Below, in pieces: positions 13,197-17,126 of a DNA stretch of 17,126 bases. The stretch spans positions 1-17,126 of the forward strand of contig JAIRSS010000119.1 of assembly GCA_031255315.1 (NCBI GenBank), read 5' to 3'. Every line of letters starts with the position of its first letter. The stretch's first letter is position 1. Position numbers and translations under genes: made by a program. Origin of the DNA: Spirochaetaceae bacterium. Lineage in GTDB: Bacteria; Spirochaetota; Spirochaetia; Treponematales; Breznakiellaceae. The notes beneath the pieces are model-generated. The model was not told the DNA's origin, ran no database searches, and saw only the letters and a program-made list of their open reading frames with translations.

Positions 13197-14937
13197 GAGT
13201 TTTCTCCTTTGGGGGATTGTAATGAACGTGCAGTAATTCACGGACGCGCCCTTTGAGCAGTCCATTGTAGAGGTTCATCATCAGTGGGTTCTCTTCGGGC
13301 CGTTTGACAGCGCAGAGCTTATCCGCTGAATAGAGGCCCTTCCCCCGTTCTTCCGCAGCGGCCCGCTGGGTGCTTAGCTGCGGACGGGGTTGGCCCGCGC
13401 CGTTGACGCAGCCGCCGGGACAGGCCATCACCTCAACAAAATCAAAGCGGTATTCCCCGCTTTTCATGCCTTCGATAAGGTCCGCCGCGTTTTTAAGGCC
13501 GCTGACAACGGCTATACGGAGCTCCCGTTCCCCGGCCATAAATTTCGCGGTCTTGATTCCCTCCATGCCGCGAATTCCCTGAAAGCTGAGGGCCATGAGC
13601 GCCGCGGGGGATTTGTCCCCGGATATTCTCCGCAGCGCCGCTTCAGTTACGCCGCCTGAAACGCCGAATATCAGGCCCGCGCCGGTAATGGTTCCCAAGG
13701 GCATGTCCACCGCTTCGGGGCTTAACTCCGAAAAGACTATCCCCGATTCGCGGATCATCCGGATCAATTCCTGGGTGGTCAGCACATAATCAACCCGGGG
13801 CTTCCCGTCAATTTTGAATTCATCCCGGGCGGCTTCGTATTTTTTGGCGGTGCAGGGCATGATGGCGGTATGCACATGGGTCCGGCTCGAAGTCCGGCTG
13901 ATTTCTTCTTTGACGACCGACGCAAACATCTGCATGGGGGACCGTGCGCTGGACAGGCAGGGCAGGAGTTCGGGGTACTGGTGCTCCACAAACTGAACCC
14001 AGGCGGGGCAGCAGGAGGTAAAGAGAGGCGCCGCCGCGTTCCCGGTTTCAAGCCGGTTGAGCAGTTCGTTGGCTTCTTCCAGCGCCGTCAGGTCCGCGCC
14101 GGCGGCGGTGTCGTATATTTCATCAAACCCCAAGCGCCGGAGGGCGGCAATAATAAGGCCGATGTCGTTACCCGCCGCGCCCCGCGTGGGGGGCAGCCCG
14201 AATTCCCGCCCCACGGCAACCCGTACCGCCGGGGCGATTTGGCAGCTTACCTTGACGCGGGGATCGTCCAGGGCCTTCCAGACCTGGGCGGTATCGTTTT
14301 TCACCACAATGGCGCCGGTGGGACATACCGCGGCGCACTGGCCGCAGCCTACGCAGAGTGATTCGGCTGTCTTCCTGCCGAACACCGGGCTTACCTTCAT
14401 GTTCGCTCCCCGGTGGGCAAAATCAATGGCCCCCACAGCCTGTACTTCGTTGCACATACGCACGCAGTCGCCGCAAAGGATGCATTTGTTTTGATCCCGT
14501 GTTATACAGAGGGAGGAATCGTCGATGTCCGGCGTTTCCGCGGTATTGGGGAACCGGACGCTCTGAATGTTGAACCGTTTCGTCAGGTCCTGTAGTTTGC
14601 AGTTTCCGTTGTTTTCGCAGACGGTGCAGTCCCGGCAATGGTTTGCCAGGAGCAGTTCCAGGATCATCCGGCGGTATTTCCGCAGCCGTTCCGTGTTTGT
14701 TTTGATCCGCATTCCCGCACGGGGCGGCGTCGAACAGGAGGCTTCAAGTCCGCCGGTTTCAGTTTCTATCATGCACATACGGCAGGCGCCGTAAACCGAT
14801 AGTTCCGAATGATAGCAAAAAGTTGGGATGTCTATCCCCGCCTTTCGGATCAGGGCAAGGATATTGGTCTCCCCGTCGATTTCTACCGGGATACCGTCGA
14901 TCGTAAGGTACTCCCGTACCCGCTCATTTTTTTCCAT
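13189..14937 (-). CDS. hndD: [FeFe]-hydrogenase catalytic subunit, HndD/HydA type
   Basis: This 582-residue enzyme reversibly reduces protons to H2. Domains in order: plant-type [2Fe-2S] (C41, C52, C55, C68), His-ligated [4Fe-4S] (H100, C104, C107, C113), two [4Fe-4S] ferredoxin sites (C152/155/158/162 and C195/198/201/205), then the H-cluster domain with all three signatures: TSCCPAW (C309 proton-relay, C310 ligand), MPCTAKKYE (C362) and EVMACPGGCVNGAGQP (C506, C510). All ligands are present, so activity is expected if the maturases HydEFG exist elsewhere. Length matches HndD; the extra C-terminal [2Fe-2S] domain of Thermotoga HydA is absent. ATG 14937 follows AAGGAGG at 14948-14954, inside the end of the upstream gene, whose stop is 2 bases away. 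The small [2Fe-2S] gene overlaps its stop. Confidence 0.95.
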   Translation of the reverse strand: MEKNERVREYLTIDGIPVEIDGETNILALIRKAGIDIPTFCYHSELSVYGACRMCMIETETGGLEASCSTPPRAGMRIKTNTERLRKYRRMILELLLANHCRDCTVCENNGNCKLQDLTKRFNIQSVRFPNTAETPDIDDSSLCITRDQNKCILCGDCVRMCNEVQAVGAIDFAHRGANMKVSPVFGRKTAESLCVGCGQCAAVCPTGAIVVKNDTAQVWKALDDPRVKVSCQIAPAVRVAVGREFGLPPTRGAAGNDIGLIIAALRRLGFDEIYDTAAGADLTALEEANELLNRLETGNAAAPLFTSCCPAWVQFVEHQYPELLPCLSSARSPMQMFASVVKEEISRTSSRTHVHTAIMPCTAKKYEAARDEFKIDGKPRVDYVLTTQELIRMIRESGIVFSELSPEAVDMPLGTITGAGLIFGVSGGVTEAALRRISGDKSPAALMALSFQGIRGMEGIKTAKFMAGERELRIAVVSGLKNAADLIEGMKSGEYRFDFVEVMACPGGCVNGAGQPRPQLSTQRAAAEERGKGLYSADKLCAVKRPEENPLMMNLYNGLLKGRVRELLHVHYNPPKEKTHA

Positions 14938-14939
14938 AA

Positions 14940-16838
14940 TCAGCTTGCCTCCTTAACAGCCTTGAAGGGACAAGTCCCAAGACAGGCGCCGCATTTGACA
15001 CATTTGGCTTCGTCAATTACGAAAGCCTGCTTAACCGCGCCGCTAATCGCCCCAACCGGACAGACTTTGGCACACTTGGAGCAGCCCTTGCACAGGGCCG
15101 GATCGATGCGTATCCTTTTCAGTTTCTGGCAGCTTCCTGCGGGACATCGCCTTTCGCGGATATGGGCCTCGTACTCGGAACGGAAGTTTTTGATGGTGCT
15201 TACTACCGGGAAGGCCGCGGTTTTTCCCAGTCCGCATAGGGCGGTTTGGGAAATGGTGTCCGCCAATTCAAGAAGGAGTTCAATGTCCCCTTCCACCCCG
15301 TTCCCCGAGGTGATGCGCTCCAAGATTTCCAGCATCCGCCTGGTTCCTTCCCGGCAGGGGACGCACTTACCGCAGGATTCGTGCTGGGTAAAGTGCATAA
15401 AGAACCGGGCGATTTCCACCATGCAGGTATGCTTGTCCATAACGACCATACCGCCCGACCCTATCATGGCGCCCGCTTCTTTAAGGGAATCGAAATCCAC
15501 CGGAAGATCCAGGTCTCCGGCGCTCAGGCAGCCTCCTGAGGGGCCGCCTATCTGAACGGCCTTGAATTCGCCGCCGTCCCGCATACCGCCGCCAATGTCG
15601 AAGATGATCTCCCGCAGGGTGGTTCCCATAGGTACTTCAATAAGGCCGGTGTTTTCAATGTTGCCGGTCAGGGCAAAGGCTTTGGTTCCGGGGCTGTTGG
15701 CGGGGCCGATAGATTTGTACCACGCCGCGCCCCGGTTTATGATGAGCGGCACGTTGGCAAAGGTCTCCACGTTGTTCAAAACCGTGGGCTTTTCAAAAAG
15801 CCCGTGTTCAACCGTGCGGGGCGGCTTAACGCGGGGCATTCCCCGCTTCCCCTCGATAGAGGCGGTAAGGGCGCTGCCTTCGCCGCAGACAAAGGCCCCC
15901 GCCCCCCGGTTGATACGCAGGTCAAAGCTGAAGTCCGTGCCCAGGATACGCTCCCCGATAAGGCCGTATTCCTTTGCCTGTTCAATGGCCGTCTTTAAGC
16001 GGCTTACCGCCAGGGGGTATTCGGCGCGGACATAGACGTACCCTTCACACGCGCCGCAGGCCAGGGCGCTTATCAGCATCCCCTCTATCATGCGGTGGGG
16101 ATCCCCTTCCATGATGCTCCGGTCCATGAACGCGCCGGGATCCCCTTCGTCCCCGTTGCACACGATGTACTATTGCCCCGCGGGCTGCCGCTTAACCTGG
16201 GACCATTTACGCCCGGCAGGCAAGCCGCCGCCGCCCCGTCCGCGAAGGTTTGATTCGGAGATTTCGCCGACAATCTGTTCCGCGTCCATATCGAAGAGGG
16301 CTTTTTCAAAGGCCCGGTAGCCTCCCGCCGCCAGATATTCCTTGATCGACATTGCGTCTATCTGGCCGCAGTGTTCCAGCACCAGACGGGTTTGTTTGCC
16401 GTAAAAGGGAATCTCCTGCCGCCGGGGATAGGCTTTCCCGTTCTTCCGGTACGAAAGCCGTTCTATCGCCGCGCCTTTGAGGATTGTCTCTTCGATTATT
16501 TCTTCGCAGTCTTCAAGCCGCACTTTGGTATACAGAAAACCGTCGGGTTCAATCAAAACAAGCGGACCCATTTCGCAGAACCCGTGGCATCCGCTTCGTT
16601 TTACCCCGATGGGATTCTGCCCGTGCAGGGGTGGAGCGGCCCCGGATTCCTCGCGAAGCTCCACTGAATACGGGATATTCCGGTTCTTCATCAGGGAAAT
16701 AAACGCTTCATAAATAGCCGGAGACCCTGATGAAACGCATCCTGTTCCGGCGCAGACCAGGATTTTCTTTTTCTCCCGGTTAAACGCGCCTTCGCAGGCT
16801 TCTCTGGCTTTCCGTAACGCGATTCTGTCTGCTAACAT
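14940..16838 (-). pseudogene. hndC: NuoF-like NAD(P)H/FMN hydrogenase subunit (HndC/HydB) interrupted by an in-frame TAG
   Basis: The frame spans 632 codons, matching HydB-type subunits (about 600-630 residues) that bind FMN and NAD(P)H. Order: N-terminal thioredoxin-like [2Fe-2S] (CAGTGC and CHGFC), glycine-rich nucleotide loop LRGRGGGGLPAG, then YIVCNGDEGDPGAFMDRS, GAFVCGEGSA, NuoF [4Fe-4S] ESCGKCVPCREG plus TALCGLGK, a CPAGSC site, and two ferredoxin clusters (CKGCSKCAKVCP, CVKCGACLGTCP). A TAG (16170-16172, minus strand) falls between the glycine-rich loop and YIVCN, where relatives usually have Lys or Arg; homology is continuous across it in the same frame. Truncation would remove the FMN site and most clusters and so inactivate the complex. 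The start ATG 16838 follows GGGAGG by 4 bases. It may be readthrough, decay or base error. Confidence 0.88.
16170..16172 (-). other. In-frame amber codon inside the NuoF-like gene
   Basis: Read on the minus strand, codons GCG GGG CAA are followed by TAG, then TAC ATC GTG TGC AAC, encoding the near-invariant YIVCN segment. Related proteins have a basic residue before this Tyr, so AAG or CAG to TAG by one base is the simplest origin. The next in-frame start-like codon, GTG 16163, has no strong ribosome-binding site. Confidence 0.85.
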
Positions 16839-16934
16839 AGTACCTCCCATTCTATGGCTGCGGTTTCAAGACCGAAGTTTTGGAATCACTTCTTTAATCA
16901 GGCGAATTCAATTTACGCCGATGGTGAAAACGCC
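16839..16934 (-). promoter_or_regulatory. Leader between the NuoE-like and NuoF-like genes
   Basis: This gap of about 96 bases lies within the hydrogenase operon. It contains GGCG...CGCC inverted segments (around 16912-16930) that could form a small hairpin, and the GGGAGG ribosome-binding site at 16843-16848. No convincing promoter or terminator was found. Confidence 0.25.
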
Positions 16935-17126
16935 TCATTTTTCGCGGGCGTTTCTTTTAGCCGCAAGTTCCGCAAGCAGGGATTCCGCTTTTTCGGGATT
17001 CATGGCCGGATGGACTGTATCGTTAATCGTCATAACCGGCGCGAGGCCGCAGGCCCCCAGGCAGGAGACGGTTTCCACGGTAAAGCCCAGATCGTCGGTG
17101 GTTGCCTTCTTCTCCGAAAGGCCCAA
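16935..17126 (-). CDS. hndA: NuoE-like [2Fe-2S] hydrogenase subunit (HndA/HydC), C-terminal part
   Basis: Only the last 63 residues or so lie in the window; the gene begins beyond the right edge. The segment VETVSCLGACGLAPVM holds the second Cys pair (C-x3-C) of the NuoE/HndA thioredoxin-fold [2Fe-2S] domain, and TINDTVHPAMNPEKAESLL is the usual C-terminal strand and helix. In soluble hydrogenases this subunit relays electrons between the NuoF-like and catalytic subunits. It is first in the visible part of the minus-strand operon, and its TGA stop lies about 96 bases before the NuoF-like start. The first Cys pair cannot be checked. Confidence 0.88.
   Translation of the reverse strand: MGLSEKKATTDDLGFTVETVSCLGACGLAPVMTINDTVHPAMNPEKAESLLAELAAKRNAREK

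Overview
The window is a compact, GC-rich bacterial chromosome segment, almost entirely coding, with tight 'ATGA/GTGA'-type overlaps inside operons. The gene mix suggests an anaerobic spirochaete, probably Treponema-like. It combines a divergent Rnf/Rsx-type cluster, a GH57 4-alpha-glucanotransferase-like protein, RF2, FtsY, a complete LolC-LolD-LolE lipoprotein export set and an NAD(P)-linked [FeFe]-hydrogenase operon. That assignment is inferred from gene content only. No tRNA, rRNA, IS element, CRISPR array or attachment site was seen.

Layout, plus strand. Positions 1-2141 hold the 3' part of an Rnf-like operon in the order D(partial)-G-E-A. An AT-rich gap with a promoter candidate and tandem 10-bp repeats follows. 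Positions 2265-4196 hold a GH57 glucanotransferase-like gene that is full length but carries one in-frame TAG at 3474-3476 and an Ala where family enzymes have the nucleophile Glu. Next come a DinB-family protein (4260-4778), a terminator/promoter region, and prfB (RF2, 4880-6002), which needs a +1 frameshift to be read. Then follow an exported PEGA-like hypothetical (5965-7482), ftsY (7526-8425), an exported hypothetical with wordy beta repeats (8418-9548), and lolC-lolD-lolE (9545-12919).

Minus strand, converging on lolE. The order of transcription is a NuoE-like subunit (partial, 17126-16935), a NuoF-like subunit (16838-14940, with a second in-frame TAG at 16170-16172), the catalytic [FeFe]-hydrogenase subunit (14937-13189) and a small thioredoxin-fold [2Fe-2S] protein (13196-12951). 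Together they form an HndABCD/HydABC-type soluble hydrogenase that couples NAD(P)H, and possibly ferredoxin, to H2.

Most notable are three single-base anomalies in otherwise intact, conserved genes. Two are amber codons in mid-gene. The third is a prfB frameshift site whose regulatory UGA reads UGG; one base change at 4969 would restore both the UGA and the expected Glu codon in the shifted frame. TAG also ends at least four normal genes here (rnfA, the GH57 gene, dinB, prfB), so wholesale TAG reassignment is not supported. Amber readthrough, early gene decay and assembly error remain open. Separately, the Rnf-like proteins appear to have lost conserved cofactor ligands: the first Cys of RnfA and of RnfE, and the flavinylation Thr motif of RnfG. 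This suggests a repurposed or decayed Rnf paralogue.
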